A stretch of DNA of 64,000 bases from Chryseobacterium joostei (GTDB lineage: Bacteria > Bacteroidota > Bacteroidia > Flavobacteriales > Weeksellaceae), in the NCBI RefSeq assembly GCF_003815775.1, contig NZ_CP033926.1, positions 1,426,001-1,490,000 of the forward strand. Direction: 5' to 3'. The position numbers and the translations under genes are program-made. A model generated the notes under the pieces. That model was not told the origin of the DNA. It was given only the letters and a program-made list of their open reading frames with translations, and ran no database searches. Numbering within the stretch: the stretch's first letter is position 1; each line of letters starts with the position of its first letter. Below are positions 33,537-42,936 of the stretch, piece by piece.

Positions 33537-33977
33537 ATGGAAACAAATAAACAAAATTTAAAGTTTTTTATTGTAGATGATGACAGATTCTGTGCAAGTG
33601 TATATGAACAGTATTTGAAAAATCATAGCTATGAAGACATTATTTGCTTCAGCAGTGGAGAAGAATGCCTGGATGAGCTTCATCAGAAACCAGATGTTAT
33701 TTTTCTGGATCACAACATGGAAGACCTGAACGGCTTTGAGGTTCTAAAGAAAATCAAACGTTTTGACCCGAACATTTATGTGATCATGGTCTCTGCACAG
33801 GAAAACATTGACACTGCTGTAAACGCACTTAAATACGGAGCATTTGACTATCTGGTAAAGGATGCGAATGTCTGCGAAAAAATGACAGAAACAATAGACA
33901 AGATCTTGAAAATAAAAGAAGAAATGTCTCAACACAAATTAAAAGGTTTCCGCAAATTCTTTTCAATTCTATTTTAA
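33537..33977 (+). CDS. Single-domain response regulator
   Basis: A 146-residue CheY-like protein: acidic pocket VDDDR (14-18), phosphoacceptor Asp58 in IFLDHNMEDLNG, the switch Ser (IMVSAQEN) and the conserved Lys in YLVKDA (about 111), then a short helical tail (KIKEEMSQHKLKGFRKFFSI). No output domain. It probably works as a phosphate relay or sink, or by protein contact, for the hybrid kinase upstream. The export lipoprotein gene follows after only 7 bases, linking the signalling block to polysaccharide export. Confidence 0.9.
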   Translation: METNKQNLKFFIVDDDRFCASVYEQYLKNHSYEDIICFSSGEECLDELHQKPDVIFLDHNMEDLNGFEVLKKIKRFDPNIYVIMVSAQENIDTAVNALKYGAFDYLVKDANVCEKMTETIDKILKIKEEMSQHKLKGFRKFFSILF

Positions 33978-33984
33978 AAAAACT

Positions 33985-34716
33985 ATGTCTAAAAAGCTCA
34001 TCATATCATCCCTATTGATGCTTCTTCTTTTTTCCTGTAAAACGTATAATGTTTTGGAAGAAGATCAGGCATCCAGAAATATGCAGGATTTCAGTTTTGA
34101 CCCGAACTACCAATACAAAATCCGTAAAGATGATAAAATAACACTTTCGGTTTGGGGACAGGATGATCTGAGTGTGGGATCCGTATATGGAATTTATAAC
34201 TCTAATGAGGTCTATGGAAAATGGCTTTTGGTAGATATTAACGGAAATATTGAAATTCCAAAATTAGGAACAACTTCTGTAATCGGGAAATCTTTGCCCG
34301 AGCTGAAGGAAGACATAAAAACAAAACTTAAAAAATGGCTTGTGAACCCTATTGTTGATGTGAAAGTTCTTAACAAAGAAATTGCCGTGATGGGTGAAGT
34401 ACGAAATCCTGCAGTGATTCAGGTCGATAAGGATCAGAATACATTACTTGAGATTATCTCAAAAACAGGAGGCTTTGAAATGTATGCGAACTTGAAATCA
34501 GTGAAAATTTTAAGACAGGAAGGCGAAAACGTAAGGGTTACCAACATCGATCTTACCAAAATGAAAGATGTTCCCAATCAGAATATTATTCTCCATCCGG
34601 GAGATTACGTTATTGTACCCTCTAAGAAAAGCAAGGACTTTGATAAAAGAGCTTCCACGATTATTCCTTTTACAACAGTTACCTCTGCAGCAGGAATACT
34701 CATTGGGCTTTTATAA
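33985..34716 (+). CDS. Wza-like polysaccharide export lipoprotein
   Basis: A 243-residue outer-membrane-associated lipoprotein with lipobox LLLFSC (Cys18). The Poly_export domain starts YQYKIRKDDKITLSVWGQDD, followed by a SLBB-like domain (VLNKEIAVMGEVRNPAVIQV) and a second partial one, HPGDYVIVPSKKS. The C-terminus is a short hydrophobic stretch (VTSAAGILIGLL), as usual in Bacteroidota homologues that lack the long Wza helix. It would form the export channel or its periplasmic part, partnered with the copolymerase encoded 10 bases downstream. Confidence 0.9.
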   Translation: MSKKLIISSLLMLLLFSCKTYNVLEEDQASRNMQDFSFDPNYQYKIRKDDKITLSVWGQDDLSVGSVYGIYNSNEVYGKWLLVDINGNIEIPKLGTTSVIGKSLPELKEDIKTKLKKWLVNPIVDVKVLNKEIAVMGEVRNPAVIQVDKDQNTLLEIISKTGGFEMYANLKSVKILRQEGENVRVTNIDLTKMKDVPNQNIILHPGDYVIVPSKKSKDFDKRASTIIPFTTVTSAAGILIGLL

Positions 34717-34726
34717 AAAAAAGATT

Positions 34727-36868
34727 ATGAACAACGAAAATATAAGATTTCTGAAACCTTTGCTGAGAGGTTTGCCTGTTGTAATTCTTGCAATGGTAAT
34801 TTCTGTATTGGCTGCCAAAAAGTACCTCAACTATGTGACACCGATGTATGAAAGTACAGCAAAACTGAAGCTTGCCGATACCCAGCAAGGCGTTCCCAGT
34901 GCCAATCTTTTCAAGGATTTTGATGTATTTGCCTCTGCCAACAAAATCAGTACGGAAATCGAAGTTTTAAAATCAACCTCACTAATTGAGAAAACACTTT
35001 CAAAACTTCCCTTGTCCACGGAAATTTACAGAAAAGGGAAAGTTCAGTCGGTTGAGCTTTTTAACGATTCGCCTATTAAGATAGAGGCAACTTTTAGTAA
35101 TGATAAAAACAAGGATAAAAAATTTTTATTAAACGTCCTATCCAAACAAACCTACTCCATTACCGTTCCTGGTACTGTCACACCGAAAAACGGAAATTTC
35201 GGAACTCCTCTTCATATAACTAACGGGCAAATATTGATCAGTCTTAATGAAAACTACATTAAGTCTAAACCAGACGTTAAAATCATCGATCAGTATGAAA
35301 TTGAATTTTTAAGCAGAGAAAAACTTCTGGACAACATCAATAAAAATCTGGATATCGTTTCTGTGGACAAAGACGTTCCGGTGATCAGAATTAATTTTAA
35401 AAGCAATGTACCAGAAAAAGCCGCGTTGATTGTCAATACCCTTGCTGAAACCTACATTCAGGATTATATTGAAAATAAATACCGCGCTGCCAATACCACT
35501 GTAGATTTCCTTAAAGGAGAGATTGGGCAGGCCAATCATAAACTTTCTGATGTAGAGAACCAAATTGAAAACTACAAAAACAAGGAACACATCATCAATA
35601 TTCCACAGGAAACAGAGACCGATCTTAGGAAAATAGCCCAGCTCAAAATCCAGAAAAGCAATCTGAAAATGAACCTGGATGCCATAAAGGATCTAAACGG
35701 ATACATTGCGCAGGGTAAAGACAATTATCTTGATCTTGCCACCAACTTTGAGGCTTTTAATGATCTTCTTTCTACGGAAATGATGAAAAACATCAAGCAA
35801 TTACAGGCAGAAAAAAAAGATCTTCTTCTCACCTACACCCCGGAACACGAAAAAGTGAAAATAATAGATACTAAAATAAAAGATCTTACAGACTATCAAA
35901 CCGAAAGCATCAGGAATACCCAAAAAAACCTGCAGATCAAATATAATGATATTGATCAGGACATTCGGATTGCCGAACAGTCTTTTGTAGGCTTACCGGA
36001 AAAGGAAAAACTCCTCAACATTATGAACAGAGAGTTTAATCTTTATGAAAAAAATTACAATTTCCTTAATGAAAAAAGAATAGACGCCGAAATTGCCAAA
36101 GCAGCGAAAATTTCTTTTCACAAAATTATTACACGGGGAGAAGTTTCTTCCCATCCTGTATCTCCTATGCGTTCCATCATTATCATTGTGGCAGTTCTAA
36201 TGAGCCTGATAGGATCTATTGCTTTGATCTATGCCATTCATTTTGCAAAAGCAAAAGTAAGCGATGTCTATACGATCGAGAAAAACAGTTCCATTCCTAT
36301 CGCGTTCACGACCCCCTTTATAAAAAAAAGAGAAAGAATACCTTATTATTTTCTTGAAAACATCCTTGAAATGGAGCTCAAAGGCATCATTAAGGAAAAA
36401 AAGATCATCTGCATTACTTCTTATGACAATCCCGAACATCATACCTTTCACGCTAAAAATATCATCAACGCAATGCAGATGCAGTCAAAAAAAGTTTTGG
36501 TGGTCGATGTTGCCAATACCTTGAAAGATATTCAGACAGAACATTATATCAATTTTTCCGGAGATGAAAATCTTAAACTTACCTCAAATGATATTCACAA
36601 AATAATTCTTGAAAAAATAAAAAGTATGGACATCTGTATTGTTAATAATCAGGCCATAAGACAAGGGAAAATGCCTCTGCTTTTTCTGAAAATTGCCGAT
36701 CAGAATCTCTTCCTTTTAGACAGCCGGAAAACAGCCACCAAGAGCATTATGAATGTAGAACTTCTAAAAGATGAATATAAGCTTGATCATCTATGGTTCA
36801 TCCTTAATAAAGAAGGGTACAATCCGAGCATTCTTACCACCATAAAAAAATTAATCCAAAAAAAATAA
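34727..36868 (+). CDS. Wzz/Wzc-like polysaccharide copolymerase with degenerate kinase domain
   Basis: The start at 34727 (MNNENIRFLKPLLRG) is chosen: 713 residues, 10 bases after the export gene. A longer frame from 34568 would overlap that gene. N-terminal and C-terminal membrane helices (about 14-33 and about 480-505) frame a long coiled-coil periplasmic part, as in Wzz/GumC proteins. The C-terminal 190 residues align with the bacterial tyrosine kinase domain, but the Walker A segment reads ITSYDNPEHHTFHAKNI, without GxxxxGK(S/T). Walker A' keeps one Asp (VLVVDVANT), and there is no C-terminal Tyr cluster (ends ILTTIKKLIQKK). ATP hydrolysis and autophosphorylation are therefore unlikely. 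Confidence 0.88.
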   Translation: MNNENIRFLKPLLRGLPVVILAMVISVLAAKKYLNYVTPMYESTAKLKLADTQQGVPSANLFKDFDVFASANKISTEIEVLKSTSLIEKTLSKLPLSTEIYRKGKVQSVELFNDSPIKIEATFSNDKNKDKKFLLNVLSKQTYSITVPGTVTPKNGNFGTPLHITNGQILISLNENYIKSKPDVKIIDQYEIEFLSREKLLDNINKNLDIVSVDKDVPVIRINFKSNVPEKAALIVNTLAETYIQDYIENKYRAANTTVDFLKGEIGQANHKLSDVENQIENYKNKEHIINIPQETETDLRKIAQLKIQKSNLKMNLDAIKDLNGYIAQGKDNYLDLATNFEAFNDLLSTEMMKNIKQLQAEKKDLLLTYTPEHEKVKIIDTKIKDLTDYQTESIRNTQKNLQIKYNDIDQDIRIAEQSFVGLPEKEKLLNIMNREFNLYEKNYNFLNEKRIDAEIAKAAKISFHKIITRGEVSSHPVSPMRSIIIIVAVLMSLIGSIALIYAIHFAKAKVSDVYTIEKNSSIPIAFTTPFIKKRERIPYYFLENILEMELKGIIKEKKIICITSYDNPEHHTFHAKNIINAMQMQSKKVLVVDVANTLKDIQTEHYINFSGDENLKLTSNDIHKIILEKIKSMDICIVNNQAIRQGKMPLLFLKIADQNLFLLDSRKTATKSIMNVELLKDEYKLDHLWFILNKEGYNPSILTTIKKLIQKK

Positions 36869-36871
36869 ATT

Positions 36872-38098
36872 GTGAAAAAGCTGAAAGAAATAGCGTCCAA
36901 ACAATCATCTCTGGTCTTCACCGATCAGCTGATATTCAGTGGATCCAATTTTCTGCTTACTTTTTTGCTGGCCAGGAAACTGAGCATTTCAGATTTTGGT
37001 TTTTTTTCGTGCGTTCTTTTAGTAACTTATTTTCTTGTTGGAATCTGTAATGCAGTTATTGTACAGCCGTTTCAGATTTCAGCCGCAAAAGAATTCAGCC
37101 GAAAATCGCTGGGATTTGTTTTTCAGGCTGTTTTGCTGTTGATTTTTATTTTTGCTTTGCTATTGTTTGCGGCTAAATTTCTACCTATTTCCGCAATAGA
37201 ATTCTTTAAAAGAAACTTATCCGCGGTTATTCTTTTTACAACCGCCTATATTTTTCAGGATTTTGTCAGAAAAATTTTACTGACGCTTGACCATATTCAA
37301 ATTTTACTTTTTATTGACTGTATTTTTCTGGCTGTCTTCCCTTTTATCTGGGTTGAGGAAAGCCTCAGTTTATTTAAAAGTCTGTATATAATAGGTATAA
37401 TTAATTTTATAGCAACCATTCCGGGAATCATCTATTTTATAAAAAATTCGGATTTTAGTTTGAAAAACAACTCACTTTTCCGCTATCATTTTAAAGAGGG
37501 AAAATGGCTTTTGAGTGCTTCTGTTGTACAATGGTTTTCAAATAATTTCTTCACTCTCGTCGCAGGTATTTATCTTGGCACCAACGCGTTGGGAGCTTTG
37601 AGGCTGGTTCAGTCTTTTTTTGGAATTATCAATATTATTCTGCAGACTGTTGAAAACTATTACCTTCCGAAAACTGCCCTGCTACATTATCAAAATAAAG
37701 GACAGGAAAAAAAAGAACTTCTAAAAAATATGTCAAAAGGAATGGCAGTACTGGGAGTTCTTATTGCCGGTTTCTTTATCTTTTCAGAACCTATTATTAC
37801 CTTTCTGGGAGGACAGAAATATCATCAGTATGGTTTTGTTATCAGGTTAATCTCTGTTTTGTATATCGTTATCCTTTACGGCTACCCTACCCGAATCGCC
37901 ATCAGAATTTTAGAACAAAATAAAGTTTTCTTTATCGGTTATTGCATTTCATTTATGTTCTCGCTTCTGAGCTTTCATTTCCTCTTAAAATATTTTGAAC
38001 TGTACGGAGCCGTTTCAGGGCTTGTGATCAATCAGGTTTTAATGGTTGTGTATTGGAAAATTCTTCTTAACAAAAAAAATATTTCCGTATGGGCATAG
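36872..38098 (+). CDS. Wzx-type oligosaccharide flippase
   Basis: A 408-residue inner-membrane protein with about twelve hydrophobic segments of the MOP/MATE-type flippase superfamily (LIFSGSNFLLTFLLARKLSI near the start is characteristic). It uses a GTG start 3 bases after the copolymerase stop. It would flip the undecaprenyl-linked repeat unit to the periplasm. The last 10 bases overlap the next glycosyltransferase gene. Sequence conservation in this family is low, so the assignment rests on topology, the N-terminal signature and the locus. Confidence 0.85.
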   Translation: MKKLKEIASKQSSLVFTDQLIFSGSNFLLTFLLARKLSISDFGFFSCVLLVTYFLVGICNAVIVQPFQISAAKEFSRKSLGFVFQAVLLLIFIFALLLFAAKFLPISAIEFFKRNLSAVILFTTAYIFQDFVRKILLTLDHIQILLFIDCIFLAVFPFIWVEESLSLFKSLYIIGIINFIATIPGIIYFIKNSDFSLKNNSLFRYHFKEGKWLLSASVVQWFSNNFFTLVAGIYLGTNALGALRLVQSFFGIINIILQTVENYYLPKTALLHYQNKGQEKKELLKNMSKGMAVLGVLIAGFFIFSEPIITFLGGQKYHQYGFVIRLISVLYIVILYGYPTRIAIRILEQNKVFFIGYCISFMFSLLSFHFLLKYFELYGAVSGLVINQVLMVVYWKILLNKKNISVWA

Positions 38099-39204
38099 TG
38101 CATATTATATTAGGGAAAGCCAACCCAGAAAAAATGAACGGCGTCAATAAAGTGGTGTACAATCTGGCGGCTCAGCAGGCAGAAAAATCCGGGAAGGTTG
38201 AAGTGTGGGGAATTGCTGAAAATACCGAGATCAATTATCCGGAAAGAAATTTTAAAACCAAAGTTTTTCAAAAAAATAAGAACCCTTTTTCTATACCTCA
38301 GGATCTTAAAATAGAAATTCTGAATGCAAATCCGAATACTATATTTCATCTTCACGGAGGATGGATTCCGGTATATTATTCTCTAAGTAAATTCCTGAAA
38401 AAACATCAATGCAGATTTATAATTACGCCTCACGGTGCCTATAATACGATTGCTATGAACAAAAATAAATCGGTGAAAAAAATCTATTTCAGGTTTTGTG
38501 AAAAGAAGGTAATCGGAAATGCATCAAAAATACACTGCATCGGTGAAAGCGAAATAGAAGGGCTCCAAGCTATATTTCCGACAGACAAAACCGTTCTTAT
38601 ACCTTATGGATTTGACAAAATAGTAAACAGCTTTCCTGAAAAAGTACACGACAGCACTCTCCTATTCGGATTTATCGGAAGATTGGATATTTTCACCAAA
38701 GGACTGGATATTCTAATGGACAGCTTTTCAGATTTTATCAAAGAAATTCCTGATGCAAAGCTTTGGATCATTGGAGACAGCAATGAAAAACATCAGCTTC
38801 AGCAAAAAATAAAAGATCTTCAGCTTGAGAAAAAGGTAGAATTGTTGGGAAGTAAATTCGGAGCTGAAAAGAATTCTCTTCTGAATCAGATGGATGTTTT
38901 TGTGCATCCCTCCAGAAACGAAGGTCTCCCGGTTTCGGTAATAGAAGCTGCCAATTTCGGAAAACCTTGTATCGTCACCAAAAATACCAATATCGGTTAT
39001 TTAATTGATGAATATGGTGCGGGTATTACCATTCCTTACCCTGACCGGAAATTATTACTTCGGGCAATGTTGGATATACACGCCATCTGGAAAGACAAAA
39101 ACCAATACAACACAGCTTCTCAGAATGCTCTGAAAATGATTGAAAAAGCCTTCGATTGGCAACATATCATCACTGAAATGAATTCCGGACTTTATGATTT
39201 ATAG
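38089..39204 (+). CDS. Glycosyltransferase family 4
   Basis: A 371-residue GT-B enzyme. HLHGGWIPVYYSLSKFLKK and TPHGAYNTIAM mark the acceptor domain. The nucleotide-sugar domain contains FIGRLDIFTKGLDILMDSF and the GT4 E-x7-E motif in HPSRNEGLPVSVIEAANFG. It acts on the cytoplasmic face in building the repeat unit. Donor and linkage cannot be told from sequence. Starts within the flippase gene and ends 3 bases before the polymerase gene. Confidence 0.9.
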   Translation: MGIVHIILGKANPEKMNGVNKVVYNLAAQQAEKSGKVEVWGIAENTEINYPERNFKTKVFQKNKNPFSIPQDLKIEILNANPNTIFHLHGGWIPVYYSLSKFLKKHQCRFIITPHGAYNTIAMNKNKSVKKIYFRFCEKKVIGNASKIHCIGESEIEGLQAIFPTDKTVLIPYGFDKIVNSFPEKVHDSTLLFGFIGRLDIFTKGLDILMDSFSDFIKEIPDAKLWIIGDSNEKHQLQQKIKDLQLEKKVELLGSKFGAEKNSLLNQMDVFVHPSRNEGLPVSVIEAANFGKPCIVTKNTNIGYLIDEYGAGITIPYPDRKLLLRAMLDIHAIWKDKNQYNTASQNALKMIEKAFDWQHIITEMNSGLYDL

Positions 39205-39207
39205 ATT

Positions 39208-40497
39208 ATGGAAACTGTTACTATTTCTCATCAAAAATTTTTAAAAACAATAAACAACCAACTCTTTATTGTTCTTTTATTAATGGTTGCCTGCTTCTTT
39301 ACCTGGAGTGAAAATGTTGCGATTACAAGAGCCATAAAAGTAGTGGGAAGAATGGGCGTGATGTTTTCGTCTATACTTATTTACCAAAAAATAATCAGGT
39401 ATGGCAGTATCAATTCGCTGGCTTACAAAAACATCTTCTCTCCTATTCTATATATGGGTTATCTTACGTTGGGATTTATTTCCTTTTCGTGGAGTACTAA
39501 CCCCGGTTTTAGCGCTCTCCAATGGTTTATGACTTTCCAGAGTTTTGTTTTTGCCTACTTTTTTGTGAAAAGCCTTAAAATTCTGGATATCTATTTTGAA
39601 GGACATAGTATCAGGCTCTATCATTTGCTTGGAAACACGGTTTTTATCCTTCAGTTGGTTTTTGTTATTGGAATGTGGGTAGCTCCAGATGTTTTTTTCC
39701 GTCTCACAGATGGCGGCGAGGAGGCAAGACTTGGCGGAACTTTAATGAATCCCAATGAATTGGGAATGCTAGCGGGTGTCGGATGTGCCTGTCTTATTTT
39801 TGACCTGTATCGCTTTAAAAATAAAGTATGGACCATCATCAAAATTCTTATCATCATGTATGCATTATATATGACTGGCTCAAGATCTTCGCTAATCGGG
39901 GTATTACTCATCATATTTTTTCATGTGAACCAAACGAAAAGGAAAACCCTTAAATTCGGCATTATAGCCGTCGTAGCTGCGGTAGCACCATTTGCGGTAT
40001 ACAGTATCATTTTGAAAGGAGGAGACCAATCCCGTCTGGAAGAAGTAATGAGCCTTACAGGAAGACTGCCTTTCTGGAAAGCTCTGATTACAGAAGGCCT
40101 GCCGAGAGAACCGCTTTTAGGCTTCGGTTTTATGCGGATCGATTATAAAGAATTTTTCCAGAGTGCACATACTTATCCTGGGAAAATGACGCACAATACC
40201 TTTATGCAGGTACTGATGAATTTGGGATTTATTGGTTTTACGATTGTTTTATTTCAGGTATTTTTTACCGTAAAATCCATTTTATCCGAACAAAAAGAAA
40301 TTAAGCTTATGCTGATTGGGATTCTGATTCCCATTATCATTAATTCTTTCACAGAATTTGGAATCTTTGGAGAAAGTAATTACGGGATTATGTTTTACCA
40401 GATCATTATTTTTTCTATTGCCTTTAGAAACAACAATCATCTTACCCGCCCGCAAAAAATTATATTAAGAAAAAAACGGCCGGATCTTACAGTCTGA
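39208..40497 (+). CDS. O-antigen polymerase/ligase-like membrane protein (Wzy candidate)
   Basis: A 429-residue protein with about ten to eleven membrane segments and the Wzy_C region: YMTGSRSSLIGVLLI, a large periplasmic loop with LTGRLPFWKALITEG and LLGFGFMRI, then AHTYPGKMTHNTFMQVLMNL with the conserved His. The same family contains O-antigen ligases, so the exact role is ambiguous. Since this is the only such gene in a locus with Wzx and Wzz partners, polymerase is the likelier function. A 129-base gap with a palindrome follows. Confidence 0.83.
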   Translation: METVTISHQKFLKTINNQLFIVLLLMVACFFTWSENVAITRAIKVVGRMGVMFSSILIYQKIIRYGSINSLAYKNIFSPILYMGYLTLGFISFSWSTNPGFSALQWFMTFQSFVFAYFFVKSLKILDIYFEGHSIRLYHLLGNTVFILQLVFVIGMWVAPDVFFRLTDGGEEARLGGTLMNPNELGMLAGVGCACLIFDLYRFKNKVWTIIKILIIMYALYMTGSRSSLIGVLLIIFFHVNQTKRKTLKFGIIAVVAAVAPFAVYSIILKGGDQSRLEEVMSLTGRLPFWKALITEGLPREPLLGFGFMRIDYKEFFQSAHTYPGKMTHNTFMQVLMNLGFIGFTIVLFQVFFTVKSILSEQKEIKLMLIGILIPIIINSFTEFGIFGESNYGIMFYQIIIFSIAFRNNNHLTRPQKIILRKKRPDLTV

Positions 40498-40518
40498 ATT
40501 CCAAACCTTGCATTATTT

Positions 40519-40533
40519 TTCCATTTTTTGGAA
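40519..40533. promoter_or_regulatory. TTCCA-N5-TGGAA palindrome, copy 2
   Basis: TTCCA-TTTTT-TGGAA, flanked by further T and A so that the symmetric part is TTTTCCA...TGGAAAA. It lies 21 bases after the polymerase stop and 93 before the tri-domain gene. Confidence 0.45.
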
Positions 40534-40626
40534 AACGACACTCAATAATAATTTATAATTTACTGAAATACAAATGCTTAAATCATTGGCAGACTATTTA
40601 TATACTTTGTAATATAAAGAAATGCC

Positions 40627-42936
40627 ATGAAAAATATATTTAAAAATACAGGATACAGATTGTTTACGAAACAACAGCCGGGAAGCGTCAAAATTGCTTT
40701 CTCCTACATCCCTAATCCCGATGGTAGTGTAAGATGGTTTTGGAACTCAAATTCAAAAAAGCCGCTATTTTTAAAATTCTATAATGCCGCTACTCTTAAA
40801 GCAAAACTCTTCTCATGGTTAGTAGAATTTCTATTTGTACTTCGTTTACAGAAACTGACTTTCAAAAAAGAAACGGTATATTATATCGCAGGTGAAAAAC
40901 CTATTTTCGACATTGAAAGTGATTGGGCCATTTTTACAGGAACTGTAGGTCCTAATAATAAATGTCTTTTATTTTCAGAGGAATGTTTTTATAAAATTGC
41001 AAGTACAGAGCAGGCAAAACAACTCGTTCATAATGAATTTCAAAGCCTAAAAATATCCAAAAACAATGCAAAATATATTACCCCATCATCAAAAATGGTA
41101 AATGAATATGTTCTACAGCTTTCAGATATTTCCGCTGGCGGAGAGAGAGTGAATGAATTGACACTTATACACGCAAAGACAATACTAGACATTGCAAAAA
41201 AGAAAACACAAAGTACAAAAGTAGCAAACTGGAGATATTTTCAGGATCTAAAAACTGATTTTGAAAGCCTGAATGATGAGCGGGTTCCTAAAAACTTATT
41301 ACGGAAATTAAAGCTTGTCCTAAGTGGCATCAATGAAAACGAAAAAGTAGATCTTTCTTTTTCTCATGGTGATTTTACTTCCTGGAACTGCTATATAAAA
41401 GACCATACACTGGCAATCTATGATTGGGAACTGGCATCCTTTGAAAGACCAAAAGCATTTGATTTTTTTCATTTTATCATTCAGAACGGTATTTTAATTC
41501 AGAAGAAATCCTGGAAAAATATTTTTAAAGAGATCAAGGAAAAAAATGCAATAGCCTTTCAGTATGACGATAAAGAACTTGAAAAGTATTTAAAATTCTA
41601 TCTTCTTACCAATACATTATCATACCTGAAAATATATGCGGAACAGGAAAAATGGCATGTACAGATTCACTGGCTTTTACAAACCTGGACTGAAGCTTTA
41701 AATATTTTTCTTACAGAAAATAATACAGAGAGAGAACTCTTGATCATGGATATTTTTGATCAGCTGTATCATACCCCTTATGCCACTTTAAAATTTCATA
41801 ACGAAGCTCCTGAAAATCTGAAATTAAATTCTGATATCGATATAATCATATCTTCCCGGAATGCAAAAAAGCTGATTGTCTTTTTATCTGCCAACAGTCT
41901 CGTACAAAACGTTACAACCCTTAAAAAATCGTTTATGTACTCTGTAAGAATTATCACAAAGCATCATGAAATTCTTAACCTCGATCTCATTTCTCAGCTG
42001 AAATGGAAATACCTGAAGATCATGAATACAAATGAAGTTCTGGAAAACAAAATCAAAAACAGATTTGGAGTCCATCAAGTTTCGGAAAAAGACACAGCCC
42101 GGTTTATTCACCTGTTTTATCATCTTAATGAATCGGAAATTCCTGATCTGTATAAAAATTTTGTTTCAGAACATGTGGATTCAAAAAAAACAAACGATAA
42201 AAAAACAATCATAAAAGTTCTGAAAACAAAAGATTATAACAAAGGTTTCCGATTTATAAAAAATGTATACCATTATCTGAAAGATTCTTTCTCAGAAAAA
42301 GGTTTTATCATGACATTCAGTGGTGTGGACGGAGCGGGAAAATCAACTGTTATTTCTGAAGTTTCTGAGCTGATAGAGAAACGGTATCGAAGACCTGTAA
42401 AAGTATTGAGACACAGACCTTCCCTTCTTCCTATTCTAAGTGTATGGACCAAAGGTAAAGAAAAAGCCCACCAGGATGCAGTGAATTCTCTGCCAAGACA
42501 AGGGAACAATAAGAGTTCTGTTTCTTCTTTATTCAGATTCGGGTATTATTACACAGATTATATTTTAGGACAGTTTATTATTTACCTCAAATATGTCTTA
42601 AGAGGAAAAATAGTGCTGTATGACAGGTATTATTTCGACTTCATTGCAGATGCTAAAAGAAGCAATATCCAACTTCCGAAGTTAGTGACCGAAGGTGCAT
42701 ACCATTTCTTGATAAAGCCCAAATTCAATTTCTTTCTGTATGCGGCTCCCGAAAAAATCCTCAGCAGAAAAAAAGAACTTTCTTACAAATCTATATGTGA
42801 CCTTACCACAGAATACAGCCAATTGTTTTCAAAACTGGAAAAAAAAGACCAGAATGTAAAATATCTTTCCATTGAAAACAATGATCTTGATACGACTTTG
42901 GATACCATAATGAACACCATAATTGCTGCAAAATGA
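40627..42936 (+). CDS. Tri-domain protein: APH-like kinase, nucleotidyltransferase-like segment and thymidylate-kinase-like domain
   Basis: A 769-residue cytosolic protein. (1) About 45-340: aminoglycoside-phosphotransferase/choline-kinase-like, with the catalytic loop HGDFTSWN (about 247-254) and the metal-binding IYDWELAS just after. (2) About 380-530: LNSDIDIIISS (about 402-410) looks like the G-x-x-D-x-D core of minimal nucleotidyltransferases, with NLDLIS about 45 residues later as the possible third acidic position. (3) About 555-769: P-loop GVDGAGKST (about 567-575), with an ILYDRYYFDF-like VLYDRYYFDFIADAKR DR motif of thymidylate kinases and a helical C-terminus. It lies among glycosyltransferases and overlaps the acyltransferase start by 4 bases. 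Possible sugar-phosphate or nucleotide-precursor processing; not known to me as a described protein. Confidence 0.8.
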   Translation: MKNIFKNTGYRLFTKQQPGSVKIAFSYIPNPDGSVRWFWNSNSKKPLFLKFYNAATLKAKLFSWLVEFLFVLRLQKLTFKKETVYYIAGEKPIFDIESDWAIFTGTVGPNNKCLLFSEECFYKIASTEQAKQLVHNEFQSLKISKNNAKYITPSSKMVNEYVLQLSDISAGGERVNELTLIHAKTILDIAKKKTQSTKVANWRYFQDLKTDFESLNDERVPKNLLRKLKLVLSGINENEKVDLSFSHGDFTSWNCYIKDHTLAIYDWELASFERPKAFDFFHFIIQNGILIQKKSWKNIFKEIKEKNAIAFQYDDKELEKYLKFYLLTNTLSYLKIYAEQEKWHVQIHWLLQTWTEALNIFLTENNTERELLIMDIFDQLYHTPYATLKFHNEAPENLKLNSDIDIIISSRNAKKLIVFLSANSLVQNVTTLKKSFMYSVRIITKHHEILNLDLISQLKWKYLKIMNTNEVLENKIKNRFGVHQVSEKDTARFIHLFYHLNESEIPDLYKNFVSEHVDSKKTNDKKTIIKVLKTKDYNKGFRFIKNVYHYLKDSFSEKGFIMTFSGVDGAGKSTVISEVSELIEKRYRRPVKVLRHRPSLLPILSVWTKGKEKAHQDAVNSLPRQGNNKSSVSSLFRFGYYYTDYILGQFIIYLKYVLRGKIVLYDRYYFDFIADAKRSNIQLPKLVTEGAYHFLIKPKFNFFLYAAPEKILSRKKELSYKSICDLTTEYSQLFSKLEKKDQNVKYLSIENNDLDTTLDTIMNTIIAAK

